Positions 33,350-43,176 of a stretch of DNA of 64,000 nt are shown piece after piece. Numbering within the stretch: position 1 is the first letter of the stretch; the number at the start of each line of letters is the position of its first letter. This DNA comes from Saccharomycopsis fibuligera x Saccharomycopsis cf. fibuligera (lineage: Eukaryota; Ascomycota; Saccharomycetes; Ascoideales; Saccharomycopsidaceae). The stretch covers positions 806,001-870,000 of the forward strand of contig CP012814.1 in assembly GCA_001936135.1 (NCBI GenBank), in the 5' to 3' direction. The notes beneath the pieces were generated by a model. The model saw nothing but the letters and a program-made list of their open reading frames with translations, had not been told where the DNA came from and searched no databases. A program made the position numbers and the translations under genes.

Positions 33350-33829
33350 TGTAAAAAGTGGGTTGATAAAGAAGAGTTAGAAAAATAGTTTGATGAAGAA
33401 AAATAAAGTGTATTGGATAGGAAAATAAAGAGTGTAAAGTTGTTAAGCTTAGTTCTGTAAAGAAGTATATAATAGTAGAGAACATGAAAAGAAAAGAAGC
33501 GGGAAAGGCCCGCCTTAAGTAGGAAAAATAAGTTGAGTAAATGAAATTGGAGTGTCGTAATAAAGGTGGCGGGAAAAACAAAAGTTTTCACGCAGCAGTA
33601 AGGATCGGCACCCCATGCAGAAGCGCACGCAGACGGAATGAAAAAGTAAACAACGCACGTAGACGGAATGAAAAAGTAAACAAATAAGATGCAGCAGAAC
33701 TGTATACCATGCAAATGGATCAACAGTATACCATGACAATGGATGAAAACATAAAAGGAGTAAAGGAGATAAAGAGTCAAAAATTAAGAAGGTAAGGACT
33801 AAAGGAAGATGAATGTTTGAATTTCAACA
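33350..33829 (-). repeat. Copia-B 3' LTR (480 bp)
   Basis: On the minus strand it starts TGTTGAAATTC and ends TTTTTACA. It contains a near-duplicate of about 25 bp (TGTTTACTTTTTCATTCCGTC twice, about 33629-33682) and a TATATACTTC block. There is no second copy in the window. Confidence 0.75.
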
Positions 33830-33877
33830 CACCCTCCCAAACATGAAGACATTAAACAGATATCATAAGAAAATAAA

Positions 33878-36597
33878 TCAGTTGAAAATAAGGGAGCATA
33901 GCGAAGTAAAAGTAGTGCGGTCAGTAGCCTTAGTGAGGATGTCGGCAATATTGACTTTGGTATTGACGTAGTTAAGTTTGATCACCTTTTGTTCAACCAA
34001 AGTTCTGATAAAATGGAATCTAACAGCAATATGTTTTGTTTTCTGATGGGAAGCCTTGTGCGCGCTAAGTGTGAGAGCACTAAGATTGTCGCTGGCGCAG
34101 TTGATGTAGGAGCAGGGAAAGCCAATTTCATTAAGTAGATTCATAACATAGACACCGGTTCTGGCAGCATCGCTCAAAGCAACATACTCAGCTTCTGCAC
34201 TGCTAAAGGCAACGCAACTTTGTTTTCTGCTAGACCAAGACACAATCTGGTTATTGATCATCACCAAGTGGCCACTTTGCAGCTTTCTGTCCAGTTTTGA
34301 GGTAGCATAATCTGAATCGCTGAACACGGTAATTCTGTAGTTTTGTTCAGCAGGATAGTCCGAGACAAGACCGTCAGTTTTGGACTTGTCCAAATATCTA
34401 AAGTCTTTGATGTCAACATTACCGCCTTCCTTGCCGTAGACAAGACCTTGATCTTTAGTTTCAATGAGATAGTGGAACACTCTGTAAGTAGCTTTCAAGT
34501 GTGTAGCTCTCGCCTTGACAACGAACTGACTGAGAAGACTGATGGGAAATGAAATGTCACTTCTGACAGAGTTTGCAACGTAAAGTAAAGTCCCAATAAT
34601 AGAGCGAAATTTGGTCTGCTCCTCAGCCGACAACTCTGGTGAGTTTTCATCATATGGGTCAAACCCTTTCACCATAGGCGTGTCCACTTTACCTAACTTG
34701 ACAACACCGTGCTCGGTCATAATCTTGTCAATGAAGTTCAGCATGCTAAGTTTGATATCCCCACCATTCAACGACTGGACTGTGACACCCAAGAAGATTT
34801 CGGGAAAGCCCAAGTCTTTCATTTTGAATTTTAAGTTAAGAGCAGCCTTAATGTCATCAAAAACCTTCTGAGTTTTGCCACAAATTAGCAAGTCGTCCAC
34901 GTAAATAGCAACAAGACAGTCATTTCCTTTGAACAAACAGGGATCGATCGTACTAGCTTCCAAACCGGCAGTAACAAGCACTTTGGAGATTGTGTCATAC
35001 CAGATTTTTGGGGACTGCTTCAAACCATACAATCCTTTCTTCAACTTCCATAAGTGCCCCTTGGGAGTGGCCGTACCAGCAGGTGGTCTCACATAAACAT
35101 CGAAGTCAATGTCACCATAAAGAAAAGCAGTAGAGGTATCCATCTGACAGACAACATACTTATTCAAGGCAGCAAGTGCAAATGTGATTCGCATAGTGTC
35201 AAAGCTCATAACTGGAGCCCATGAGTTGAGAAAGTTAACGCCTTTCTCTTGACTGAAACCTTTGCAGACCAAGCGAGCCTTAAATCTCTCACCACTTGGA
35301 TCATCCTTCACAGCAAACACCCAACGTGAAGCAATGGATTGAATGTCTGGAGTATCTTTCACTAGTTCGTAGACATTGAGATTGTCTATTGCTGATAACT
35401 CTTCAGCTATGGCAGCAATCCATTTCTCCTTCTCACTCGAGTTGAGTACCTGATGGTAAGTTTCAGGTATCAAGTACTTCGTACGGGCAACGGCCAAAAA
35501 GCCTTGTTGAGCATCACTGATGTAACCACTTGTATCACTGTCTGATTCTCCCTCTTCGATGAACAACCTTGAAGGACCGGCTTCAACCGTCTTTAAACCT
35601 TCAATAGCTCTAATAGGAACAGAACCAATGTCATGTAAATATGCCTTGTGGTGATCAGAAAATGCTTTTCTCGCATCAGCAGCAGCAATATTCTTCCCAG
35701 CCATTGATTCGTAAGCAGCTTGGTGGTGAGTAACAGGAGTGACTGTGTTTGGCGCAAACTCAAGCATGAGCTTCTTTGTTGGCTTCCGGTTGATGATTGA
35801 AATTGGGTCATCACTCAGATCAGAATCGGAGGCAGCAGTTCTTTTGATAGCACGCAATGCATGAGGTGCCTTAGTCACAGCTTGTTGAATCTCGGAATCA
35901 GTCTGTTCTACCATTGAGTCATCAGATTCGGCAACAATTCTATCATCAGGATTGACTTCGCTTTCAGTGTCTTGTTGAACGTTAGTGTCCTGACCTTGAA
36001 TTGAGAGATCTTCAGAGGGCAAACCGGCAGCAGAGTCATCACCAGCAGCAGAGCCATCACAGCACTAGCAGTCGAACCAACACCATAACTACCAGCAGAA
36101 TATGTGACAGAAGAATCTCTTTCACTTGACTTGAAAGGATAAACATTTGGAAGAAAGTTGAATGCCGAGCTTCTCAAGATTCGGTAAGTATTGTCTTCAA
36201 GAATGAAAGCAATACTGGTAGTTTTGTGGAATCCTAAGAAAGTGCCTTTGAAATCTTTCCCAATAATTTTGTTCCCAGCTGTAAAATTTTTGGCAAAAAT
36301 GCGACAACCAAATGGAGCAGTTGTGCCAACGGCTTTCGAGCGACTAGAGAAAATCTCATATGGCGAAGGACCACCATTTCTTGGCAAGTAGTTGTGCAAG
36401 AAAACGGCATGATTGAAGCAAAAGTTCCAATATTCCTTTGTCATTCCAGAGCTAATCATCAAGAGTTTGACCTTTTCCATGATTGTACGATTCAAGCATT
36501 CAGAGGAGCCGTTTTGATGACTTGAATAAGGAGCCGTGAACTCAGCCTCAATATATCTCTGGCCTTGATTGTTACCAGCAAGAAACTTATTGAGCAA
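33878..36597 (-). pseudogene. Copia-B pol remnant: integrase C-terminus, RT, RNase H
   Basis: Read on the minus strand: the integrase end SSHQNGSSECLNRTIMEK is near 36500; RT follows with WVFAVKDDPSGERFKARLV near 35290, MDTSTAFLYGDI near 35130, LYGLKQSPKIWY near 35020 and YVDDLLICG near 34895. RNase H has SDSDYATSKLDRKLQSG near 34300 and SSAEAEYVALSDAA near 34190, ending near 33880. RT shows the usual copia motifs. The front of integrase, protease and gag are missing. Confidence 0.85.
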
Positions 36598-36642
36598 GAC
36601 AGTATCAAACTCATTGTCAGCACGAAACTTAACGATCCGTTT

Positions 36643-37176
36643 TGCTGAGAGTAATAATTCAAAGATAGATCTAGTTGCTTCTAGAAAGTTCTAGAATATT
36701 CCATGAGTTTCCAGAGGATTCGATCTTGTTCTGGAATGTTCCACAATATACGAGAAAATACGAGATTGTTCGAGAACATTCTAGAAGGTTGCATAGTATA
36801 CGAGACATATACGAGAAAGCTCTAGAATCTTCCATGAAGTTCCATAATGTTCCATGAAGTTCCATAGTGTTCCATGAAGTTCCATGATGTTCCATGATGT
36901 TCCTAGAGGTTCCATGATGTTCCATACATTTCCGTGCAGTTCCGTGCATATCCGTGCAGTTCCGGAATATTCTAGAAGATTCTATGTGGCCACACTAGTC
37001 ATGCATCAGTCCCGGCACAGCCACCCTGACTGACTATAAATAAGGGGCGTCTCCTCCATCTTTGTGACTGATTGACGTTTTTCATATATAGGATATAGTT
37101 AATAACAACAAGTGTTTTGTGATTTATTTTCAGGATATAACGTTATGTCAAGTGATAGGTTTATCAAACTACAACA
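36643..37176 (+). repeat. Copia-A LTR 1
   Basis: 534-bp LTR starting TGCTGAGAG (TGTTGAGAG elsewhere) and ending CTACAACA. It abuts copia-B on the left and a pol fragment on the right. Confidence 0.9.
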
Positions 37177-38446
37177 TCTTGAAGAGGTCCACGATGAATA
37201 TGAAGCCTCGTCCTCCAGTTCCGATTCAGAGAGGGAATTGCCTAAACCAGAGACAAAAGTTAGAAAAGTTGCCACCGGCGACATTATCCCGTTTGTTCCG
37301 CATGGGTCCACTGGCGAAAGCGCCGTGGTTCCATTGCTCACTCCAAAGATTGAACCAACTGTTGAGGAGGTCGACGATGATGAAGATACTAGTGAATCAG
37401 AACTGAGTGACTCGCAGAGGCTATTGGGCTACGAAGCAAACCTTGCTGCTACTTGTTACATGGCTGGCAGTGCAGTCACCGAGAATGTGCCAATGAGTTA
37501 CAAAAGTGCAATGCAGACCGACGAACGGGATCAGTGGAAGGAAGCGTGTGAAAAAGAAATCGAAGCACACAAAGACAATAGCACCTATGAGTTGGTGACT
37601 TTGCCGGAAGGGCGAAAGCCAATCACCTGCAAGTGGGTGTTCACAATCAAGGATGGTGGCTTACACAAGGCAAGATTAGTTGCTCGTGGGTTCTCGCAAT
37701 TGAAAGGTATCGACTACAATGAAACGTTTGCTCCCGTTGTTCGTTACGAGTCCATCCGAATTATGTTGGCTGTCGCTGCTCTGAAAGGATTACAGGTTCA
37801 TCAGATGGATGTGAAGACTGCGTTCTTGAATGGTGAGCTTGAGGAAGAATTATACATGACACAACCAGAAGGCTATGTTGCAAAGGGCAATGAAGATAAA
37901 GTGCTCAGATTGAAGAAGAGCTTGTATGGTTTGAAACAGGCTCCTCTTGTGTGGAATGACAAGATCAACGGCGTCTTGGCAAAGCTAGGCTTCAGACGGA
38001 ATCAAGCTGAATATTGCCTATACACTCGCAAAAGTGAAAAGTCCTTTGTGATGGTTGCGCTATATGTGGATGATTTGCTTATTGCTGGTAGCACCAAGGA
38101 AGCAATAGACATTGTGAAAACAGAGCTAATGAATGAGTTCAAAATGAAAGACTTGGGTGCTACAAAGAAGTTCCTAGGCATGAACATTGAGCAGACAGAG
38201 AGTGGGATCAAGTTGAGTCTTCGAGACTACATTCAGTCGTTGCTTAGCGAGTTTGGAATGCAAGACTGTCACAGTGAACCCACATCAGCAGTTGTCGGAC
38301 AGGACTTGACGAGCGCGGACACAGGCAGTAAAGACTGTGATGCTACTAGGTACAGATCCATTATTGGAGAGCTCTTGTTTGCTGCTAATACGGTCAGAGC
38401 AGACATAAGCTACGTTGTTGGTGTATTGTCGAGATACCTCAAAGAG
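37177..38446 (+). mobile_element. Copia-A internal fragment 1 (RT part)
   Basis: 1270 bp equal in length and content to 41438-42707 of the next unit: acidic linker, RT with YVDDLLIAG near 38065, ending at SRYLKE. It is bounded exactly by LTRs on both sides, so the 5' half and the RNase H end are absent. Broken; near-identical to its neighbours, hence young. Confidence 0.88.
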
Positions 38447-38980
38447 TGTTGAGAGTAATAATTCAAAGATAGATCCAGTTGCTTCTAGAAAGTTCTAGAA
38501 TATTCCATGAGTTTCCAGAGGATTCGATGTTGTTCTAGAATGTTCCACGATATACGAGAAAATACGAGATTGTTCGAGAACATTCTAGAAGGTTGCATAG
38601 TATACGAGACATATACGAGAAAGCTCTAGAATCTTCCATGAAGTTCCATAATGTTCCATGAAGTTCCATAGTGTTCCATGAAGTTCCATGATGTTCCATG
38701 ATGTTCCAAGAAGTTCCATGATGTTCCATACATTTCCGTGCAGTTCCGTGCATATCCGTGCAGTTCCGGAATATTCTAGAAGATTCTATGTGGCCACACT
38801 AGTCATGCATCAGTCCCGGCACAGCCACCCTGACTGACTATAAATAAGGGGCGTCTCCTCCATCTTTGTGACTGATTGATGTTTTTCATATATAGGATAT
38901 AGTTAATAACAACAAGTGTTTTATGATTCATTTTCAGGATATAACGTTATGTCAAGTGATAGGTTTATCAAACTACAACA
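38447..38980 (+). repeat. Copia-A LTR 2
   Basis: 534 bp, TGTTGAGAG to CTACAACA. It has the same heat-shock-element arrays as LTR 3 (here 38483-38505, 38533-38545, 38573-38595, 38764-38786) and TATAAATA at 38839-38846. Confidence 0.92.
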
Positions 38981-41900
38981 GGTTATGAGTTCCCCAGGTG
39001 CTCTAGCCAACTTCAGTTCAGATGAAAAATTGAAAGGTTCGGAGAACTTTCACGATTGGTTCTCCTTAGTATCAATCAAATTGAAAATGAGAGGGCTTGG
39101 CTTGTACAAGTACCTTGTCGACAATGATATCGGCGCTACTGATGAAAGCTCGGACGACTCGAGAGCCAGACTACAAATGGCTTTGGATGATATCTTGACA
39201 TTGATGATTGTTAATGGTGTTGCTGGTGCTGCTCTCAGAAAAGCATCCAGTTATGATGGTTCTGGTCGTGATTTGTTTATCTATTTGAAAGCCTCCTATG
39301 GTACAATGTCTGTGTTTAATGCTGTTGGTATGCTATCTGACTTCTTTGACCACAAGTGGAAGTCGAATGGCTCTAACCTCAACCTGTTGATCTCGAGCGT
39401 CGATGCATTGAATGTCTCCGTTATCAAGAATGTTACTGCTGATCTGTTTCTTACTTGCTTATTTCTTGCTGAGCTCAAACGCGCCGGCTACGGTGAAGCT
39501 GCTGTGAAGGAGATCATTACAACATACCAAGCATCTCATAATTCCATGGAAACCTTTGATGTTGAATCCGCGATGGATCTCGCGAGAGAATTGATTAAGG
39601 AAGACCCAAAGTCTACCTTTACTACTACTGAAACTGCTCTTGTCACTAGAAAGGCCAATAATGGTCAATGCTACAACTGTGGCAAGATAGGTCATTATGC
39701 AAGGGACTGTCGTCAACAGCCAAAGGATGAATTTAATGAGAAAATTCGAAAGCCAAAGAAAAATGGAAAACAGACTGGTAATGCGTGGTTTGCATATTTA
39801 GGGCACGAGTCAAAGAGATCTGATTTGTTCTTCGATACTGGTGCTTCCAGCCACATTATTTGTGACAGAGACTTGTTTACTGAGTTGGATGACTACAGCG
39901 GCGAGATTAATGGTATTGGTGGCAACAGTTTGAAGATCGTTGGGTGCGGCACCGCATCTATCAAGCTACCAACCGGTGAGGATGTCAGCTTGTTAAATGC
40001 TCTATATGCTCCGGATGCTACCGCTAATTTGCTATCCATCTCAAAGGCAACTGGTAATGGAGCAAAACTATTGTTTGAAGATGAATGCATCAAGTTGTAC
40101 CCCTCGATGGATATTGTGGGTATCAAAGACAGGCTCTCACATGGCTTGTACAGAGTGGGCTCTCCAAGTGACAAGCACTTTGCTTACAAAGCTGCCCCTG
40201 GCATTGCGGTTGATAGAAAAGATTTGTGGCATCAAAGATTGGGCCATCCTAGCTTTGGTGTGTTCCGTGCGATTAACAAACAGTTTGGTTTGTGCGGTGA
40301 TATTACAGAAGATATGAATGTGCAAGTGTGTGAACTGTGTGCATTAGGCAAGGCGGTTACAAGAAAACCAAAGCATGGATGGTCAAAGCCACAACAGCCA
40401 TTGCAGCTACTTCATATGGATGTGTGCGGGCCATTCAACTATGGATCGGTTGATGGCTCTCTCTACTTTCTTACAATCGTTGATGCCTATACTCGTTTCA
40501 CCCATATCAAGTGCTTGAAAAGGAAATCAGACTGCACTGATGCGATTATTGATTTTGTGAAATACAGTGAGACCAATTTCAAGAGTCAAGGCAGAAACTA
40601 CGTGTGTGGAGCTATCAGAACTGATAACGGCGGGGAGTTTGTGGACAACAAGTTGCACGCGTTCATGAAGGAGCGTGGAATTCGCCATGAGCTAACTGTC
40701 CCGCATCATTCCTATCAGAATGGTGTTGCTGAGAGGATGCATCGCACCATTCAGGAGAAGGCGCGAACTCTCATGTTGCACTCTGCTGCGCCGGTTCAGT
40801 TCTGGCCCGAAGCTGTTGCAACTGCTGCGTACTTGATCAATCGCAGCCCAACAAGAGTGCTTGGCAATGATATACCGTTCACCAAGTGGTACGACATGGA
40901 ACCACTGCTTGATCATTTGAGAACCTTTGGATGCATTGGATATTGTGTTGTGCCAGCTGCATTGAGACATGGCAAGCTAAGTGCAACTTCGAAGAAGTGT
41001 GCCATGATGGGCTACGACAGAGATCACAAAGCATACAGGATGTATGATTGTGATGCCGGGCAGATAGTTGTCTCGGCACAAGTAACGTTTGATGAACAAC
41101 ATTCGTTTTTCAAGTGGGCTACCCCTGCGCCTATGGCTGACAATGTGTCTACTACCACCTACTGGTCTGTCGCTGCGCCAGGCATTTCACCGGTTACTGC
41201 TGTACAGGATGAGGACCTTATCCCAGCCGATGTGACAGCCGTTGATACTGCTGGCACTGGCGAAGATGAAAGCACTGCTGAAGACGACACTGACGTACAC
41301 GTTGACAATAGTGACGATGATGTCCCCTCGGATACTGACAAAGATGGCTTCCTGCCGGTACAAGTGAAACGGAAGAGATCCAGACCAAAAACTCATGTTG
41401 CTCCAAAGACTTTAATAACCAGAAACCCGTTCGACGTTCTTGAAGAGGTCCACGATGAATATGAAGCCTCGTCCTCCAGTTCCGATTCAGAGAGGGAATT
41501 GCCTAAACCAGAGACAAAAGTTAGAAAAGTTGCCACCGGCGACATTATCCCGTTTGTTCCGCATGGGTCCACTGGCGAAAGCGCCGTGGTTCCATTGCTC
41601 ACTCCAAAGATTGAACCAACTGTTGAGGAGGTCGACGATGATGAAGATACTAGTGAATCAGAACTGAGTGACTCGCAGAGGCTATTGGGCTACGAAGCAA
41701 ACCTTGCTGCTACTTGTTACATGGCTGGCAGTGCAGTCACCGAGAATGTGCCAATGAGTTACAAAAGTGCAATGCAGACCGACGAACGGGATCAGTGGAA
41801 GGAAGCGTGTGAAAAAGAAATCGAAGCACACAAAGACAATAGCACCTATGAGTTGGTGACTTTGCCGGAAGGGCGAAAGCCAATCACCTGCAAGTGGGTG

Positions 41901-42707
41901 TTCACAATCAAGGATGGTGGCTTACACAAGGCAAGATTAGTTGCTCGTGGGTTCTCGCAATTGAAAGGTATCGACTACAATGAAACGTTTGCTCCCGTTG
42001 TTCGTTACGAGTCCATCCGAATTATGTTGGCTGTCGCTGCTCTGAAAGGATTACAGGTTCATCAGATGGATGTGAAGACTGCGTTCTTGAATGGTGAGCT
42101 TGAGGAAGAATTATACATGACACAACCAGAAGGCTATGTTGCAAAGGGCAATGAAGATAAAGTGCTCAGATTGAAGAAGAGCTTGTATGGTTTGAAACAG
42201 GCTCCTCTTGTGTGGAATGACAAGATCAACGGCGTCTTGGCAAAGCTAGGCTTCAGACGGAATCAAGCTGAATATTGCCTATACACTCGCAAAAGTGAAA
42301 AGTCCTTTGTGATGGTTGCGCTATATGTGGATGATTTGCTTATTGCTGGTAGCACCAAGGAAGCAATAGACATTGTGAAAACAGAGCTAATGAATGAGTT
42401 CAAAATGAAAGACTTGGGTGCTACAAAGAAGTTCCTAGGCATGAACATTGAGCAGACAGAGAGTGGGATCAAGTTGAGTCTTCGAGACTACATTCAGTCG
42501 TTGCTTAGCGAGTTTGGAATGCAAGACTGTCACAGTGAACCCACATCAGCAGTTGTCGGACAGGACTTGACGAGCGCGGACACAGGCAGTAAAGACTGTG
42601 ATGCTACTAGGTACAGATCCATTATTGGAGAGCTCTTGTTTGCTGCTAATACGGTCAGAGCAGACATAAGCTACGTTGTTGGTGTATTGTCGAGATACCT
42701 CAAAGAG
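38981..42707 (+). mobile_element. Copia-A internal region 2 (gag to RT)
   Basis: Open from the LTR through gag, CCHC knuckle CYNCGKIGHYARDC (about 39670), protease FFDTGASSH (about 39832), GAG-pre-integrase, integrase with DNGGEF (about 40624) and RT YVDDLLIAG (about 42326). It ends at SRYLKE where LTR 3 begins, so RNase H is missing. Broken at one end only; young. Confidence 0.88.
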
Positions 42708-42743
42708 TGTTGAGAGTAATAATTCAAAGATAGATCCAGTTGC

Positions 42744-42766
42744 TTCTAGAAAGTTCTAGAATATTC
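42744..42766 (+). promoter_or_regulatory. Perfect heat-shock element array A
   Basis: Five contiguous 5-bp modules TTCnnGAAnnTTCnnGAAnnTTC, the canonical HSF-binding pattern, with no mismatch. It is present at the same place in the other complete copia-A LTRs. A further three-module array (TTCtaGAAtgTTC) is at 42794-42806. Confidence 0.8.
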
Positions 42767-42833
42767 CATGAGTTTCCAGAGGATTCGATGTTGTTCTAGA
42801 ATGTTCCACGATATACGAGAAAATACGAGATTG

Positions 42834-42856
42834 TTCGAGAACATTCTAGAAGGTTG
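42834..42856 (+). promoter_or_regulatory. Heat-shock element array B
   Basis: TTCnnGAAnnTTCnnGAAnnTTg: four perfect modules and a fifth with one mismatch. Confidence 0.78.
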
Positions 42857-42897
42857 CATAGTATACGAGACATATACGAGAAAGCTCTAGAATCTTC

Positions 42898-43020
42898 CAT
42901 GAAGTTCCATAATGTTCCATGAAGTTCCATAGTGTTCCATGAAGTTCCATGATGTTCCATGATGTTCCTAGAGGTTCCATGATGTTCCATACATTTCCGT
43001 GCAGTTCCGTGCATATCCGT
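42898..43020 (+). repeat. 10-bp-period repeat block in copia-A LTR
   Basis: Repeats of GTTCCATGAA / GTTCCATAAT type, about one helical turn each, between HSE arrays B and C. LTRs differ here by 20-bp steps (514, 534 and 554/555 bp LTRs). Confidence 0.85.
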
Positions 43021-43024
43021 GCAG

Positions 43025-43047
43025 TTCCGGAATATTCTAGAAGATTC
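43025..43047 (+). promoter_or_regulatory. Perfect heat-shock element array C
   Basis: TTCcgGAAtaTTCtaGAAgaTTC pattern, five modules without mismatch, 53 bp upstream of the TATA box. Confidence 0.8.
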
Positions 43048-43099
43048 TATGTGGCCACACTAGTCATGCATCAGTCCCGGCACAGCCACCCTTACTGAC

Positions 43100-43107
43100 T
43101 ATAAATA
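43100..43107 (+). promoter_or_regulatory. TATA box of copia-A LTR
   Basis: TATAAATA, about 75 bp before the long-ORF start and downstream of the HSE arrays. It probably sets the Pol II start of the element RNA. Confidence 0.75.
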
Positions 43108-43176
43108 AGGGGCGTCTCCTCCATCTTTGTGACTGATTGATGTTTTTCATATATAGGATATAGTTAATAACAACAA

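Larger units (their letters stand above)
33350..36642 (-). mobile_element. Ty1/copia element copia-B, 5' part lost
   Basis: Minus-strand copia element with a 3' LTR (33350-33829), a polypurine tract (GGGAGGG beside it) and pol from integrase C-terminus to RNase H. Its 5' half and 5' LTR are absent: the left edge of the copia-A array (36643) cuts it within integrase. It was itself inserted into LINE copy 2. The remaining pol is mostly open with one or two breaks, so it is fairly young. It is a different family from copia-A and copia-D by LTR and protein. Confidence 0.88.

Noticed and set aside
36689-37010. CRISPR-like array in the repeated GTTCCATGAA blocks
   Set aside because: Repeats are contiguous without unique spacers, lie inside LTRs, and the genome is eukaryotic.
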